From NCBI RefSeq assembly GCF_002807665.1, contig NZ_PEAY01000003.1, positions 396,103-460,102 of the forward strand: 64,000 nt of DNA. Direction: 5' to 3'. Made by a program: the position numbers and the translations under genes. Position 1 is the stretch's first letter. The number at the start of each line of letters is the position of its first letter. The notes under the pieces were generated by a model. It was given only the letters and a program-made list of their open reading frames with translations. It had not been told where the DNA came from and did no database searches. Shown piece by piece: positions 17,520 through 28,387 of this stretch. Source of the stretch: Neoalteromonas facilis. GTDB taxonomy: Bacteria; Pseudomonadota; Gammaproteobacteria; Enterobacterales; Alteromonadaceae.

Positions 17520-18959
17520 TTGAACTCAGAAAATACATTTTCTTTTACGCATATTTCGATAGTGCCGCTAACCATAGTGGTAGCGTTTAGTTATGTTTTA
17601 GGCGCTATGTTAAGCCAGCATTTTGCCATCGAACCGGGCAATGTAACGCCTGTATGGATCCCATCGGGGGTTATGCTAGCGTTTGCGCTTCTGCTTGGTA
17701 ATAGGGTTGCCTTTGGTGTTTTTCTAGGCGCGTTTGTAGGTAATATTTCAGCCTACTTTACCCTCGAAAATGCGTTCTCAGCGATTGGGGCTGCAACGCT
17801 TAATGGCATTGGTGACGTACTGGCCATTGTGAGCGCTGCGATTATGATTCGACGCTTTACCGATGATAAGCTTCCGTTTAATTCGTTAAGTCATTTAATC
17901 GCATTTGGACTGTTTGGTGCCGTTATCGGTGCGCTAGTTAGTGCATTATTTGGTATTACAGGGCTCTATTTATTTTCGTTTATTCAAGCTTCAGATTACG
18001 TCAATGCGTTAATGAATTGGTGGGTAGGTGACGGTGTTGGTGTGTTGCTGCTAACTCCGCTAGTACTGTCTTTATTTTTTAAACCGTTATCCAGTGTTTA
18101 TAAGTTTTACTTGTCGACGCTTTTTTCCATCGTGACCTTTTCGCTCTTCACGGCGCTGGTGTTTAAGTTAGTTGAATTCCCTCTGTGGGCGGTCATGACG
18201 GTGGTCGTTTTAACGCCTGTAGCATTCGCACTAACGCTTAACACCGGGCAACGGGCAGTATACATCGTGCAAGTCGTTGTTGCGGGTATTGCTGTGATCG
18301 CGACCGAAAGAAATTTAGGCCCCTTTGCAAGCACCGAGCTGATGCCACCATTACTGGCATTACAATTATTTGTTGGCATCCTTTCATGTGTAATCATTGG
18401 CATAGCGTTAGTTGTGCATCAAAAGCAAGCGTTGACATTGCAGTTACAACAGCAACAAAAAACGCTAGAAAGCCTGTACCAGCATGATCCACTAACGGGG
18501 GTATGGAATCGATACCGTATCGAAGATTTTTTGCAGATCGAATTGAACAGGTTTCAAAGGCAAAACACCGCATTCGCCGTTTTTTTGATCGACATAGATG
18601 ATTTTAAAGTGATTAACGATACCTTTGGTCATTTGGAAGGAGACCGAATATTGGTCGAATTTGCACAAGCCATTGATAAGCATATTCGCGATTCCGATCT
18701 ATTTGGTCGATGGGGCGGCGAGGAGTTTATTATCATTGCTGAGAAGCCAACGCGTTCCAGTGCCCAACAATTTGCCGACAAGATAATTGCTATCATTGAT
18801 GAGCATGATTTTGCTTTAGAATTGCCTGTAACAGCCAGTATTGGCTTTGCCATGTGTATTGAGAATGACAGTAAACCCGCTTTATTAGCCAGAGCCGATG
18901 AAGCGCTGTATACGGCTAAATCACAAGGTAAACATCGAGCGATAGGTAAATGGAATTGA
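17520..18959 (+). CDS. MASE1-GGDEF diguanylate cyclase
   Basis: 479 aa, starting at a TTG with CAGGGAA upstream; no ATG lies near the correct N-terminus. Residues 1-300 form a MASE1-type sensor of eight to ten membrane helices (GNVTPVWIPSGVMLAF and the WWVGDGVGVLLLTPL segment are typical). A short linker leads to a GGDEF domain with catalytic Gly399-Gly400-Glu-Glu-Phe. An inhibitory I-site (Arg390-D-S-Asp393) sits five residues before it, so the enzyme should make c-di-GMP with product inhibition. c-di-GMP is the activator of Alg44-type alginate synthesis, also encoded in this window, though no direct link is shown. Confidence 0.95.
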   Translation: MNSENTFSFTHISIVPLTIVVAFSYVLGAMLSQHFAIEPGNVTPVWIPSGVMLAFALLLGNRVAFGVFLGAFVGNISAYFTLENAFSAIGAATLNGIGDVLAIVSAAIMIRRFTDDKLPFNSLSHLIAFGLFGAVIGALVSALFGITGLYLFSFIQASDYVNALMNWWVGDGVGVLLLTPLVLSLFFKPLSSVYKFYLSTLFSIVTFSLFTALVFKLVEFPLWAVMTVVVLTPVAFALTLNTGQRAVYIVQVVVAGIAVIATERNLGPFASTELMPPLLALQLFVGILSCVIIGIALVVHQKQALTLQLQQQQKTLESLYQHDPLTGVWNRYRIEDFLQIELNRFQRQNTAFAVFLIDIDDFKVINDTFGHLEGDRILVEFAQAIDKHIRDSDLFGRWGGEEFIIIAEKPTRSSAQQFADKIIAIIDEHDFALELPVTASIGFAMCIENDSKPALLARADEALYTAKSQGKHRAIGKWN

Positions 18960-19150
18960 TTTGATAAACGTTAAAATTGATATTTAAATCTTGAGTGTAC
19001 AACAGCGAATTAATCGTTTTCCTTCAACGTACGACAGGCCTGAATCGAATCTACACCAGCTTTCCTGCGGTCCAGGTGATTAGGACTCTTAAAATTCCTA
19101 CGGTTAAAAGCTTTACTGCACCTGACTCAGTATCAAGCGATGATTAAGCG

Positions 19151-21262
19151 TTAAACTTTTAAGCGGCTTAATTGTTCTGTTATGGTGCCAATCAATGATT
19201 TTGATTGTAAGCTTTTGTCTTTAAGTTGATTCCCCAAGTCCGCTAGCTGTTTACTACTATCACTGACTAACACCAAGCGTTTATTGATATCTTCCGACAC
19301 TAGGCTTTGTTCTTGCGCCGCACTGGCAACCTGTTCGGACCCGTGGCTAATTTCATTTACACTTTCCAGCGTTTCCGTGAGGCGGGTGAAACTACCCGTA
19401 GTCTTCTCGACCGTGCCCGAGACTGAACCATGCGTTTGCTCTAACATTGTCACGGCAGTGGTAACATCTGATTGTAAGTTTTCAATCAGGGATGAAATCT
19501 CTTGTGTAGAGGATTGAGTGCGCGCCGCAAGGTTACGAACCTCATCAGCGACAACAGCGAATCCCCTGCCTTGCTCACCAGCTCGAGCAGCCTCGATAGC
19601 AGCATTTAGTGCGAGTAAGTTGGTTTGTTCTGCGATGCCTTGAATAGTGACGACGATACTGGTGATATCAGCACTGCGATTAGCCACTTGGCTCACTTGC
19701 TCTGATGAGGTGTTGATGGCTTTGGCTAATTCGGTCACGCGTTCAACGCTATCTTGCAGAATCGCTTGGGTTTCTTGCAATAAATTCGCCGCGTGGCCAC
19801 TACCGCTCGCGGTTGTCGCCGCAATTCTCGCCACTTCGCTGGCTGCCGCTGCCATTTGGGTAACCGCCGTTGCGACATTGTCTAATTCGTACTGTTGCGA
19901 TTGAGTGTCCTTCTCTACCTCATTTGAGATCTGATGAAGCCCTTCGAATTGTCCTGATAGCTCAGTCACATTTTGTTTTGATACGCTGATCATTTCAGCT
20001 AGCTTCTTCATGAAACGATTAAAACCATCTGCGAGAGTGATGAGCTCTTTGTGCTTGCGGATTTCGACCACTTGCGTGAGATCACCCTCTCGGTCGGCCA
20101 GTTCTGCAATTGATTCAGACACGCGTCGGATGGGACTGGATATAGACTTGGTTAGCCAGAATGCAACGGCAAACCCTGCAGCTAATGACAAAATTGAGAA
20201 GGTGACTAATTTAATCGTTGTGCTGTACAGATTGTCTTCTGCATTGCTTTTCATTTCGTTAACTGTTGCGAGGGCAACGTTTTTGGGCACACTGACTAAC
20301 AATGTCCACGTCGTGTCTGCCTGTCGGATATTCACGGGTACTTTAACCACCCATTCGTTGTCCAATTGAAAAAAATCACTGCGTTCAGCTAACAATTTAT
20401 TCATTGACTGACTGACAGAGCTAATGGATTGGGTCAAATCTGACTTAAACTGTGTGGATGCGATAATTAAGTTGCGTTGACTTACGAGGGTGATATGTGA
20501 ATTACCATTGAATAGCTGTGCTGCCTGTTCCTCTACCCATTGCTGTACGATAGGGAGGTTGATGTCCACACCTACGATCCCACGAAACTGACCATTGACC
20601 AATATCGGTGCCGAAAGCGTGGTCATCAGCTCTTCGTTGCCAGGTTCGATTTCATACAGGTATGGATCAAGTGCACAGTTTGCTCGGGTATCGCGGCTGC
20701 ACAGATACCATTCTGCCTCACGTATCCCATTTTCATCTTGCTCAGACAGATATTTCTCTTGTGGATCGTCAACAGGGTATAGCACCGCCTTGCCGCTTTC
20801 TTTGACATAATAGATTTCAAGCGTACCGGTTGGTGTTGAATGACGGGTGTTGTTGCGCCATTGATTGTCTTTGTTGTCGTAACCGTTGGGTTCAAATTGT
20901 GAGTACATTGCACTGATGGTGTTACTTGACTCAAGCGCCGCCGCTGTAATGGTCATAACCATTTCGCGGTCCAAAGAAGCATTCGGATGTGCTGTTGATG
21001 CAAGCGTATTGGCCAAGCTTATGGCCGGTACAAAGCTTTCCGTTACGAGTTCAGTGACCTTATTGGATGCTAGATGACCGGCATCCTTCATCGATGCCAC
21101 AACAGAATCCTTTAGCCTTGCTTCATTCAGTTCCACTTGCTGCTCAGACAATGACGTCAAACTTGATATCGATAACGCGCCGTAGACAACGGCAAGCGCC
21201 GTAACGGTGCCAATAAAATACAACATCATTTGAGCTTTGATAGAACTGGTACTAGAAAGCAT
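19151..21262 (-). CDS. Methyl-accepting chemotaxis protein with periplasmic dCACHE sensor
   Basis: 703 aa. An N-terminal membrane helix (residues 12-35), a periplasmic region of about 300 residues with a Cache-like fold (GVDINLPIVQQWVEEQ), a second helix near 350, then HAMP (SISSPIRRVSESIAELADREGDLTQ) and a long signalling coiled coil. The conserved hairpin tip IAEQTNLLALNAAIEAARAGEQGRGFAVVADEVR is clear. It should report an external ligand, often an amino acid or organic acid for dCACHE sensors, to CheA/CheW. The tail lacks a CheR-binding pentapeptide such as NWETF. No che genes are nearby. Confidence 0.95.
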   Translation of the reverse strand: MLSSTSSIKAQMMLYFIGTVTALAVVYGALSISSLTSLSEQQVELNEARLKDSVVASMKDAGHLASNKVTELVTESFVPAISLANTLASTAHPNASLDREMVMTITAAALESSNTISAMYSQFEPNGYDNKDNQWRNNTRHSTPTGTLEIYYVKESGKAVLYPVDDPQEKYLSEQDENGIREAEWYLCSRDTRANCALDPYLYEIEPGNEELMTTLSAPILVNGQFRGIVGVDINLPIVQQWVEEQAAQLFNGNSHITLVSQRNLIIASTQFKSDLTQSISSVSQSMNKLLAERSDFFQLDNEWVVKVPVNIRQADTTWTLLVSVPKNVALATVNEMKSNAEDNLYSTTIKLVTFSILSLAAGFAVAFWLTKSISSPIRRVSESIAELADREGDLTQVVEIRKHKELITLADGFNRFMKKLAEMISVSKQNVTELSGQFEGLHQISNEVEKDTQSQQYELDNVATAVTQMAAAASEVARIAATTASGSGHAANLLQETQAILQDSVERVTELAKAINTSSEQVSQVANRSADITSIVVTIQGIAEQTNLLALNAAIEAARAGEQGRGFAVVADEVRNLAARTQSSTQEISSLIENLQSDVTTAVTMLEQTHGSVSGTVEKTTGSFTRLTETLESVNEISHGSEQVASAAQEQSLVSEDINKRLVLVSDSSKQLADLGNQLKDKSLQSKSLIGTITEQLSRLKV

Positions 21263-21444
21263 GCCGTAACATCCTGAAAATTGGGTTTATATGACGGGCG
21301 TAGCGTCGAAAAGTCTTGTATTGGTTATAGAACATTTCGACACGGTTGCAATGCTAATCATCGGCAAGTCGTGTATTTTCTTTATTCTCCAGACAGGTTA
21401 AGGTTGTTAGCGAATCATCAAAATAACTCAGTTTAGGGTGAAAA

Positions 21445-22149
21445 ATGCGTATCTGGCGGACATGGCATCAGTGGATTGGGCTTATCATTGGTATTCAAGT
21501 CCTGTTATGGATTGCGGGCGGGTTGTATATGAGCGCCGTTCCATTGCCCTGGGTGCACGGTAAACCATTGCTCAATGAGGTGTCTCAGCCTTTATCGGTA
21601 CCATCACATCAAGCAAAGAGCTTAGAACAAAGCATCTCCATAGCCGATTATGCATCGATGGCGTGGGTACATGGCGTTGACCAAACACTTCTCAAAGTAA
21701 CTGACTTTTCGGGTAAAGCGCAATTTCTGGTTTTTTCACAAGGCTCTTGGCATAGCGCAGAAGTATTAGCGCCAACGGTTGTTGAACAGGAAGCTCAGGC
21801 GCGATATGCAGGAGACGGCGCAATTGAGCAAATCCAACTATTGCAGTCAATTCCTGCAGAAGCCGCAGGCGTGAATGCACCTGCCTACAGAGTCGATTTT
21901 AATGACTGGATCCATACGTCGTTTTACATACATCCTGTGACAGGAGAAGTATTAAAAGTGCGCAGCGACTTGTGGCGTTTGTTTGATATCTTTTGGATGC
22001 TGCACATTATGGATTATGAAACCCGTGACGATTTCAATAATCCGCTGCTGATCGCCAGTGCTGTTACCGCGTTGTTTTTCACGGTAACAGGCATGGTATT
22101 AGTTGTCAGTTGGGCGAGAAAACGTTTGTTGCGACCGCGGCGTCGTTAA
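21445..22149 (+). CDS. PepSY-associated membrane protein
   Basis: 234 aa. An N-terminal helix starting at MRIWRTWHQWIGLIIGIQVLLWIAGG and a C-terminal helix (LLIASAVTALFFTVTGMVLVV) flank a periplasmic domain of PepSY type ending YIHPVTGEVLKVRSDLWRLFDIFWMLHIMDY. Histidines in both helices (TWHQW, MLHIMDY) are typical of PepSY_TM proteins, some of which pass electrons or help siderophore-iron reduction. A stretch of RKRLLRPRRR at the end faces the cytoplasm. The family assignment is good; the function is unknown. Confidence 0.8.
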   Translation: MRIWRTWHQWIGLIIGIQVLLWIAGGLYMSAVPLPWVHGKPLLNEVSQPLSVPSHQAKSLEQSISIADYASMAWVHGVDQTLLKVTDFSGKAQFLVFSQGSWHSAEVLAPTVVEQEAQARYAGDGAIEQIQLLQSIPAEAAGVNAPAYRVDFNDWIHTSFYIHPVTGEVLKVRSDLWRLFDIFWMLHIMDYETRDDFNNPLLIASAVTALFFTVTGMVLVVSWARKRLLRPRRR

Positions 22150-22159
22150 ACGTTACACA

Positions 22160-23101
22160 TCAACGGCTGAGGTGACTGTCGACTATCTCAAATCCAAGGC
22201 GAGCTGCCAATTTGGCGGTACGCCCATCGACGTCTAACGATGGATTCATTTCAGCAATATCACACAGTTGCCAGCGATAGCCCAAGGCTTTTTGTTGAAT
22301 GGCGAGCCAGCGTAATAGTTTGATCACGAAAGACACTTCAATGCCTAACGCACTGGGCGCACTAACACCGGGAGCAACAGACGAGGAAAAGGCATCTAAA
22401 CAAATGGTGACATAGAGTTGATCAACCTGTTCTAACATCGGCAACAATAACGCTTTGGCGGCGTCAATTTCACAATCGGTGTCAAGTAAGTAGCGCGTGC
22501 CAGATGTATCAGCAAAGTCAAACAATGCAGGGGTATTAGCTGCCTTGGATACGCCTAAACAAGCGTAATCAAACGCAAGTCCTTGTGCTAGCCGGTGTTC
22601 AGCAATTTGCCTAAAAGGGGTGCCAGAACTCGTGTGTGGGGCGGGGCGACGTAAATCAAAGTGGGCATCAAAGTTAATGATTCCCACCCGGGATTGGGCA
22701 GACTTATCAAGCGTGCGCTCTAGTCCAAGATAGCTGCCCCAGGCAATTTCGTGACCGCCGCCTAAGCCAATAACAAGATCATGTATGTTTATGGCATTCG
22801 CAATAACCTGTGCATATGCCAGTTGAGCATCCTCTAAATCTCGCTCGGCAACAGTGTTTGCGTAATCAACAAGGTTTGCTTGCCAATGCCAGGGTAAGTT
22901 AGCCATGCCGGCTCGGATCGCATCAGGCCCTTGAGCCGCGCCTGTTCGTCCTTTGTTTGCAGCAACCCCAAGGTCACATGCAAGCCCAACGAGTGCAACG
23001 CTATAGCGTTCCTGCTGGTTGCCATCCATCGTTACTTTTTGGTGCCAGCGTTGGCCACGTTCACCATCTTCAGTGTCTACACGACCTTGCCAGTTAAACA
23101 T
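22160..23101 (-). CDS. hutG: Formimidoylglutamase (arginase fold)
   Basis: 313 aa from the ATG at 23101, which has CGAGGT upstream and overlaps the end of hutI by 8 nt; longer readings lie inside hutI. Manganese ligands of the ureohydrolase family are visible: GGGHEIAWG, NFDAHFDLR and CLDAFSSSVAPGVSAP. It hydrolyses N-formimidoyl-glutamate to glutamate and formamide, the last step of the four-enzyme histidine pathway, so no HutF is expected. Translation is probably coupled to hutI. Confidence 0.92.
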   Translation of the reverse strand: MFNWQGRVDTEDGERGQRWHQKVTMDGNQQERYSVALVGLACDLGVAANKGRTGAAQGPDAIRAGMANLPWHWQANLVDYANTVAERDLEDAQLAYAQVIANAINIHDLVIGLGGGHEIAWGSYLGLERTLDKSAQSRVGIINFDAHFDLRRPAPHTSSGTPFRQIAEHRLAQGLAFDYACLGVSKAANTPALFDFADTSGTRYLLDTDCEIDAAKALLLPMLEQVDQLYVTICLDAFSSSVAPGVSAPSALGIEVSFVIKLLRWLAIQQKALGYRWQLCDIAEMNPSLDVDGRTAKLAARLGFEIVDSHLSR

Positions 23102-24305
23102 GTTTACCTCGTTGCCATATGTGCGTTGGACGATGCCCATTAATCGTATAGACCAACTCTGCAGGTGTATCAATATCCCACAGGGTTAAGTCGGCTTGCA
23201 TCTCGATATCGATAACGCCACGATCATTCAGGCCCAGCGCTTTAGCAGCATGAACAGTTGCACCACGCACAGATTCTTCTGGCGTTAAGCCGAACAGCAC
23301 ACAGGCCATATTCATCACCGTTAATAATGAAGCAATAGGGGAGCTACCAGGGTTTAAGTCGGTGGCAACAGCCATTGGAATACTATGCTGACGTAAGGCT
23401 TCAACGGGAGGCTTTTGGGTTTCATTCAAGTAGTAAAATGCGCCGGGTAATAGCACGGCAACGCTGCCACTGTGGGCTAGATGCTGTATATCATTTGGCG
23501 AAAGATACTCAATATGGTCAACCGATAACGCATTGTATTTTGCGGCCAATACTGCTCCTTTCATGTCGCTGAGCTGTTCAACATGCGCCTTAACGGCTAA
23601 CCCATGCTGTTGCGCTGCCTTGAATACGCGTTCAGTTTGCTCAAGATCAAAACCAATAGATTCACAAAATACATCCACTGCATTTGCCGCGTTTTCCTGC
23701 GCTACTTTGGGCAATACGTGAGTGCAAATGTAGTCAATATATCCATCGGCATCATTCTGAAACTCTGGGGGTAAAGCATGAGCGCCGAGATAGGTCGTCA
23801 CAATACTCAGCGGTAAATGTGATTCTAACTGTTTGGCCACCGCTAACATGCGACATTCTGTTTCTTCGTCTAGGCCGTAACCTGACTTTACTTCAATTGT
23901 AGTGACGCCTTCTTCTGCTAAGCGTTTTGCGCGCTTCAGCGCACTGGCTAGTAATACCTGCTCGTTTGCTGCGCGCGTTGCTTTTACTGTGCTTTTAATG
24001 CCGCCACCTTGTTCAGCAATTTGTTTATAACTTACGCCTTGCAAACGCATTTCAAACTCGCCGGCACGATCGCCGCCATACACGAGATGGGTATGGCAAT
24101 CGACAAAGCCAGGTAATAGCCATTGACCTTTTCCATCAATAGTTTCTATGGCGTCAATGTCGGAGCTATTGCTGTCAAACAGTGCAGCTATTTTGCCATC
24201 TTTTATTGCAACCGTTGTTTCGGATAGTCGACCATAAGGCTCTCCATTATGCTGCATGGAGGCGATTTTAACGTTGGTGATCAGCGTGTCATAAGTGCAA
24301 GGCAT
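23094..24305 (-). CDS. hutI: Imidazolonepropionase
   Basis: 403 aa from the ATG at 24305, matching the family length; longer upstream reading would cross the operator. Amidohydrolase signature: GFVDCHTHLVYGGDRAGEFEMRLQG (HxH metal ligands and substrate Arg), KSGYGLDEETE, GAHALPPEF, KAHVEQLS, and ATDLNPGSSP with the catalytic Asp. It opens 4-imidazolone-5-propionate to N-formimidoyl-glutamate in the cytoplasm. It is the first gene of the leftward hutIG operon and diverges from hutCUH. Confidence 0.95.
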   Translation of the reverse strand: MPCTYDTLITNVKIASMQHNGEPYGRLSETTVAIKDGKIAALFDSNSSDIDAIETIDGKGQWLLPGFVDCHTHLVYGGDRAGEFEMRLQGVSYKQIAEQGGGIKSTVKATRAANEQVLLASALKRAKRLAEEGVTTIEVKSGYGLDEETECRMLAVAKQLESHLPLSIVTTYLGAHALPPEFQNDADGYIDYICTHVLPKVAQENAANAVDVFCESIGFDLEQTERVFKAAQQHGLAVKAHVEQLSDMKGAVLAAKYNALSVDHIEYLSPNDIQHLAHSGSVAVLLPGAFYYLNETQKPPVEALRQHSIPMAVATDLNPGSSPIASLLTVMNMACVLFGLTPEESVRGATVHAAKALGLNDRGVIDIEMQADLTLWDIDTPAELVYTINGHRPTHIWQRGKHV

Positions 24306-24350
24306 AGTGTTATTAAGGCGTAAACAGAATGTTGTCAGTGTACTTGTGTA

Positions 24351-24368
24351 TACTTGTATATACAAGTA
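24351..24368. promoter_or_regulatory. Probable HutC operator
   Basis: Perfect 18-bp palindrome TACTTGTATATACAAGTA in the 103-bp gap between hutI and hutC. It holds the TGTATATACA core known for HutC sites. A further half-site-like TACTTGTGTA lies directly to the left (24341-24350), so a second repressor dimer could bind next to the first. Binding here would repress both divergent operons until urocanate is present. Confidence 0.8.
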
Positions 24369-24408
24369 GTATGCACACAACTAAAATAGACGACACACGC
24401 AAACGCTT

Positions 24409-25140
24409 ATGCAGCCACGCTATGTACAAATAAAGTCTTTGCTGATCACAGCTATAGAGAATGGCGACATGCGCCCTGGAGATCAGGTGCCGTCAGAAAA
24501 CCAGTTGGCATTGCAGCATAGCGTCAGTCGTATGACTGCACGTCGCGCACTGAGCGAGATGGTTGACGAAGGTATATTGATGCGCAGTCAGGGATTGGGC
24601 ACTTTTGTTTCTGATCATAGACCCATGAGCTCGATGCTTGAGATCCGCAGTATCCGCGATGAAATTCAACAGCGTGGTCATCAATATTCCAATCACATCG
24701 TGCGCTTAGAGGCCATACCTGCCGATGAAAATATTGCAGTTTGGCTGGATGTACGTACGGGCGATGCGGTCTATCACAGCATCGTGGTGCACAGCGAAAA
24801 CAATATGCCGGTGCAGTACGAAGCGCGGTGGGTGAATCCTGCTTGGGCACCTGACTACCTGTCACAAGACTTTTCCAAACAAACCGCCAACCATTATTTG
24901 AGTCAGGTGGCACCGCTCACCCAAGCTGACAACAGCGTTGAAGCGACGTTACCTACCCTGCAGATTGCGGAAGCCTTAAAAATCCGTCCGTCTGATCCGT
25001 GCTTGAAAATTGCGCGACGAACTTTTTCTGCGCGGGGCGTGGTTAGCCATGCTGTGCTTTATCACCCCGGCCATCGATATCGCTTGGGAGGTCATTTGGA
25101 CTTTCAAGCCACAACTAACCCTACATTGGAGAGAACATGA
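24409..25140 (+). CDS. hutC: GntR-family histidine-utilisation repressor
   Basis: 243 aa. An N-terminal GntR winged helix ([32 protein letters not shown], then [16 protein letters not shown]) is followed by a UTRA ligand-binding domain ending [27 protein letters not shown], the HutC-type C-terminus. HutC is known to bind urocanate and release its operator. The stop overlaps the hutU start by 4 nt (ATGA), so the repressor is made with the enzymes it controls. Confidence 0.95.
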   Translation: MQPRYVQIKSLLITAIENGDMRPGDQVPSENQLALQHSVSRMTARRALSEMVDEGILMRSQGLGTFVSDHRPMSSMLEIRSIRDEIQQRGHQYSNHIVRLEAIPADENIAVWLDVRTGDAVYHSIVVHSENNMPVQYEARWVNPAWAPDYLSQDFSKQTANHYLSQVAPLTQADNSVEATLPTLQIAEALKIRPSDPCLKIARRTFSARGVVSHAVLYHPGHRYRLGGHLDFQATTNPTLERT

Positions 25141-26813
25141 AGCGTTTTGATCCGACACGAGAGATCCGCGCACCGCGTGGCAACAAATTAACTGCGAAAA
25201 GTTGGCAAACTGAAGCGCCATTGCGCATGCTAATGAACAACTTAGATCCTGAAGTTGCTGAACACCCTCAAAATCTGGTGGTTTACGGTGGTATCGGCAG
25301 AGCTGCAAGGGATTGGGCATCATTTGACAAAATTGTCGAGGTGCTGACGCGTCTGAATGATGATGAAACGCTATTAGTTCAATCGGGCAAACCCGTTGGT
25401 GTATTTCCTACCCACTCAAATGCACCGCGCGTATTAATTGCGAATTCCAACCTTGTTCCACATTGGGCAAATTGGGAACATTTCAATGAACTCGATAAAA
25501 AAGGATTGATGATGTACGGCCAGATGACGGCAGGCTCGTGGATCTACATCGGCTCGCAAGGCATTGTGCAGGGTACATATGAAACTTTTGTCAGCGTAGC
25601 AAAGACGCATTTTGAAGGTATTGCCAAGGGGCGTTGGATACTCACCGGTGGCTTAGGTGGCATGGGCGGCGCACAGCCTCTCGCCGCAACGATGGCTGGT
25701 TTTTCTATGTTGGCAGTTGAAGTGGACGAAAGCCGTATTGATTTTCGCATTAAGACGGGCTATCTGGATAAGAAAGCAAAATCGATTGATGAAGCAATGG
25801 GGATGATAAATGCGGCGAAAGCTGAAGGAACCCCAGTTTCCATCGGCCTGTTGGCGAATGCTGCTGACGTCTTCCCTGAATTGTTAAGCCGAGGCATCAT
25901 CCCAGATGTGGTGACCGACCAAACCAGTGCGCATGATCCGCTCAATGGTTACTTGCCACAGGGTTGGACGATGCAGCAAGCTGCAGAGATGCGTGCGCGT
26001 GATGAGGCAGCGGTAGTTAAAGCAGCGAAGCAATCTATGGCAGTGCAGGTCAAAGCGATGCTGGGATTACAAACCGCTGGCGCGGCCACTTTAGATTACG
26101 GCAACAATATTCGCCAAATGGCGCTTGAGGAAGGCGTTGCTAACGCGTTTGACTTCCCTGGTTTTGTGCCAGCGTATATCCGTCCGTTGTTCTGTCAAGG
26201 GATTGGTCCCTTCCGCTGGGCTGCATTGTCAGGCGATCCTGAAGATATTTATAAGACTGACGCTAAAGTGAAAGAGCTGATCCCTGATAACCCGCACTTA
26301 CACAATTGGTTGGATATGGCCAAAGAGCGGATCCAATTCCAGGGGTTACCTGCACGCATTTGTTGGGTTGGCTTAGGCGAGCGCCAAAAATTGGGCCTCG
26401 CATTTAACCAAATGGTGCGTGATGGAGAATTGAGTGCACCGGTGGTTATTGGACGCGATCATCTTGATTCAGGCTCGGTAGCGTCGCCAAACCGTGAAAC
26501 AGAATCCATGTTGGACGGCTCTGATGCGGTATCAGATTGGCCACTATTGAATGCATTACTCAACACAGCTGGTGGCGCAACGTGGGTCAGTTTGCATCAT
26601 GGCGGTGGCGTAGGTATGGGATTTAGCCAACATTCCGGTGTTGTCATTTTGTGTGACGGCAGTGAAGAGGCTGATGCGCGTATTGCCCGCGTATTGCACA
26701 ACGATCCTGCTACGGGCGTTATGCGTCACGCTGATGCAGGTTATGACATTGCGAAACAGTGTGCGCGTGAACACAACTTAGATTTGCCTATGCTAGATGG
26801 AGCGGACAAATAA
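25137..26813 (+). CDS. hutU: Urocanate hydratase
   Basis: 558 aa, the usual length. It begins [14 protein letters not shown], and the core includes [31 protein letters not shown] (NAD+ binding), [14 protein letters not shown] and the C-terminal [19 protein letters not shown]. The enzyme uses tightly bound NAD+ as an electrophile to convert urocanate to imidazolonepropionate. It overlaps hutC at its start and hutH by one base at its end, indicating translational coupling across hutCUH. Confidence 0.97.
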   Translation: MKRFDPTREIRAPRGNKLTAKSWQTEAPLRMLMNNLDPEVAEHPQNLVVYGGIGRAARDWASFDKIVEVLTRLNDDETLLVQSGKPVGVFPTHSNAPRVLIANSNLVPHWANWEHFNELDKKGLMMYGQMTAGSWIYIGSQGIVQGTYETFVSVAKTHFEGIAKGRWILTGGLGGMGGAQPLAATMAGFSMLAVEVDESRIDFRIKTGYLDKKAKSIDEAMGMINAAKAEGTPVSIGLLANAADVFPELLSRGIIPDVVTDQTSAHDPLNGYLPQGWTMQQAAEMRARDEAAVVKAAKQSMAVQVKAMLGLQTAGAATLDYGNNIRQMALEEGVANAFDFPGFVPAYIRPLFCQGIGPFRWAALSGDPEDIYKTDAKVKELIPDNPHLHNWLDMAKERIQFQGLPARICWVGLGERQKLGLAFNQMVRDGELSAPVVIGRDHLDSGSVASPNRETESMLDGSDAVSDWPLLNALLNTAGGATWVSLHHGGGVGMGFSQHSGVVILCDGSEEADARIARVLHNDPATGVMRHADAGYDIAKQCAREHNLDLPMLDGADK

Positions 26814-28339
26814 TGAATGCGTTAATTTTATATCCGGGCACGTTAACGCTAGAAGATCTGCGTGCAGTCCATCGCCAACATGTGCCATTGAGTTTGGCTG
26901 ATGAGGCTAAAGAGGGCATTAATGCAGCCGAGCAAACGGTATTGGATGTGATCAAAGAAGGTCGCACGGTTTATGGCATTAATACAGGGTTTGGCTTATT
27001 GGCGAACACACGTATTGATGTTTCTGAGTTAGAGCTGTTGCAACGCAGTATTGTGCTCTCTCACGCAGCAGGTATCGGTGATTTCATGAGTGAAGATACG
27101 GTTCGCTTATTGATGTTATTGAAAATCAATTCATTGGCGCGTGGTTATTCGGGCATTCGTTTGTCGGTAATTGAAGCGTTAATCAGCTTATACAATGCTC
27201 AGGTGTATCCTGCGATCCCTGAGAAAGGCTCAGTTGGCGCCAGCGGTGATTTAGCGCCATTGGCACATATGAGTGCGGTATTGTTAGGAGAAGGCGAGGC
27301 ATTCCATCAAGGACAGCGGATTTCAGCGACAAAAGCGCTGGAAATTGCAGGGCTTGAGCCTATTACCTTGGCACCTAAAGAAGGTTTAGCGTTACTTAAT
27401 GGTACTCAAGCGTCAACTGCTTTTGCTTTGCAGGGACTCTTTTACGCTGAAAACGCGCTATACAGCTCTATCGGTATCGGCGCATTGACGGTTGATGCAG
27501 TATTGGGCTCTCGCGTACCGTTCGATGATCGTATTCATGCGGTTCGAGGTCACCAAACACAGTCAGACGTAGCGGCAGCTTTCCGAGAATTGTTAGCGAC
27601 CTCAACGATTGGGGACTCCCACAAAGGGTGTGAAAAAGTACAAGATCCATACTCATTGCGATGCCAGCCACAAGTGATGGGCGCAAGCTTGCAACAAATG
27701 CGTTTTGCGCAGCAGGTACTTGTCACTGAGGCCAATGGCGTAAGCGATAACCCTCTTGTGTTTGCTGACAGTGGCGATATCCTGTCAGGCGGTAACTTCC
27801 ATGCCGAGACGGTTGCAATGGCAGCGGATATGCTTGCCATCGCAATATCTGAGATCGGTTCATTGTCTGAGCGTCGTATGTCATTGATGATCGACACTCA
27901 TTTGAGCGGGTTACCACCATTCTTAGTCGAAAATGGTGGGGTTAATTCCGGTTTTATGATCGCACAAGTAACCTGCGCTGCTTTAGCAAGTGAAAACAAA
28001 ACGTTGGCACACCCCGCATCTATTGATTCATTGCCAACATCGGCGAACCAAGAAGACCACGTTTCTATGGCTACCTTTGCTGGGCGCCGTTTACGTGACA
28101 TTTTTGATAACGTTGCGGGGATCTTGGCCATCGAGTGGTTGGCTGCGTGTCAGGGCTTAGATTTCCGCAAGCCACTCTTAACCAGTGATAGCTTACAGTC
28201 ATTGATGGCACTGCTTAGAAATGAAGTGACGTTTTATGACAAAGACCGTTATTTTGCGCCGGATATTGAGGCTGCCAAACAGCTTATCAAGCAGCATCAG
28301 TTAATGGACGCAACAGGATTGTCGTTACTCAAATCATAA
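26813..28339 (+). CDS. hutH: Histidine ammonia-lyase
   Basis: 508 aa. The MIO cofactor triad Ala143-Ser144-Gly145 is intact in [16 protein letters not shown], and [23 protein letters not shown] and [13 protein letters not shown] motifs are present. It removes ammonia from histidine to give urocanate, the inducer of the locus. It starts on the last base of the hutU stop (TAATG) and is the last gene before an intrinsic terminator. Confidence 0.97.
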   Translation: MNALILYPGTLTLEDLRAVHRQHVPLSLADEAKEGINAAEQTVLDVIKEGRTVYGINTGFGLLANTRIDVSELELLQRSIVLSHAAGIGDFMSEDTVRLLMLLKINSLARGYSGIRLSVIEALISLYNAQVYPAIPEKGSVGASGDLAPLAHMSAVLLGEGEAFHQGQRISATKALEIAGLEPITLAPKEGLALLNGTQASTAFALQGLFYAENALYSSIGIGALTVDAVLGSRVPFDDRIHAVRGHQTQSDVAAAFRELLATSTIGDSHKGCEKVQDPYSLRCQPQVMGASLQQMRFAQQVLVTEANGVSDNPLVFADSGDILSGGNFHAETVAMAADMLAIAISEIGSLSERRMSLMIDTHLSGLPPFLVENGGVNSGFMIAQVTCAALASENKTLAHPASIDSLPTSANQEDHVSMATFAGRRLRDIFDNVAGILAIEWLAACQGLDFRKPLLTSDSLQSLMALLRNEVTFYDKDRYFAPDIEAAKQLIKQHQLMDATGLSLLKS

Positions 28340-28350
28340 GTATCAAAGAT

Positions 28351-28387
28351 GCCAGAGCTTGCACAACGACAAGTTCTGGCCTTTATT
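28351..28387 (+). terminator. Intrinsic terminator after hutH
   Basis: Inverted repeat GCCAGAGCTTG / CAAGTTCTGGC (one G-T pair) with an 8-nt loop followed by CTTTATT. It begins 12 bp after the hutH stop and runs into the end of the convergent kinase gene. Confidence 0.75.

Noticed and set aside
22160-28339. Horizontal acquisition of the hut locus
   Set aside because: Base composition looks like the neighbours and no mobile genes, repeats or tRNA borders are present.
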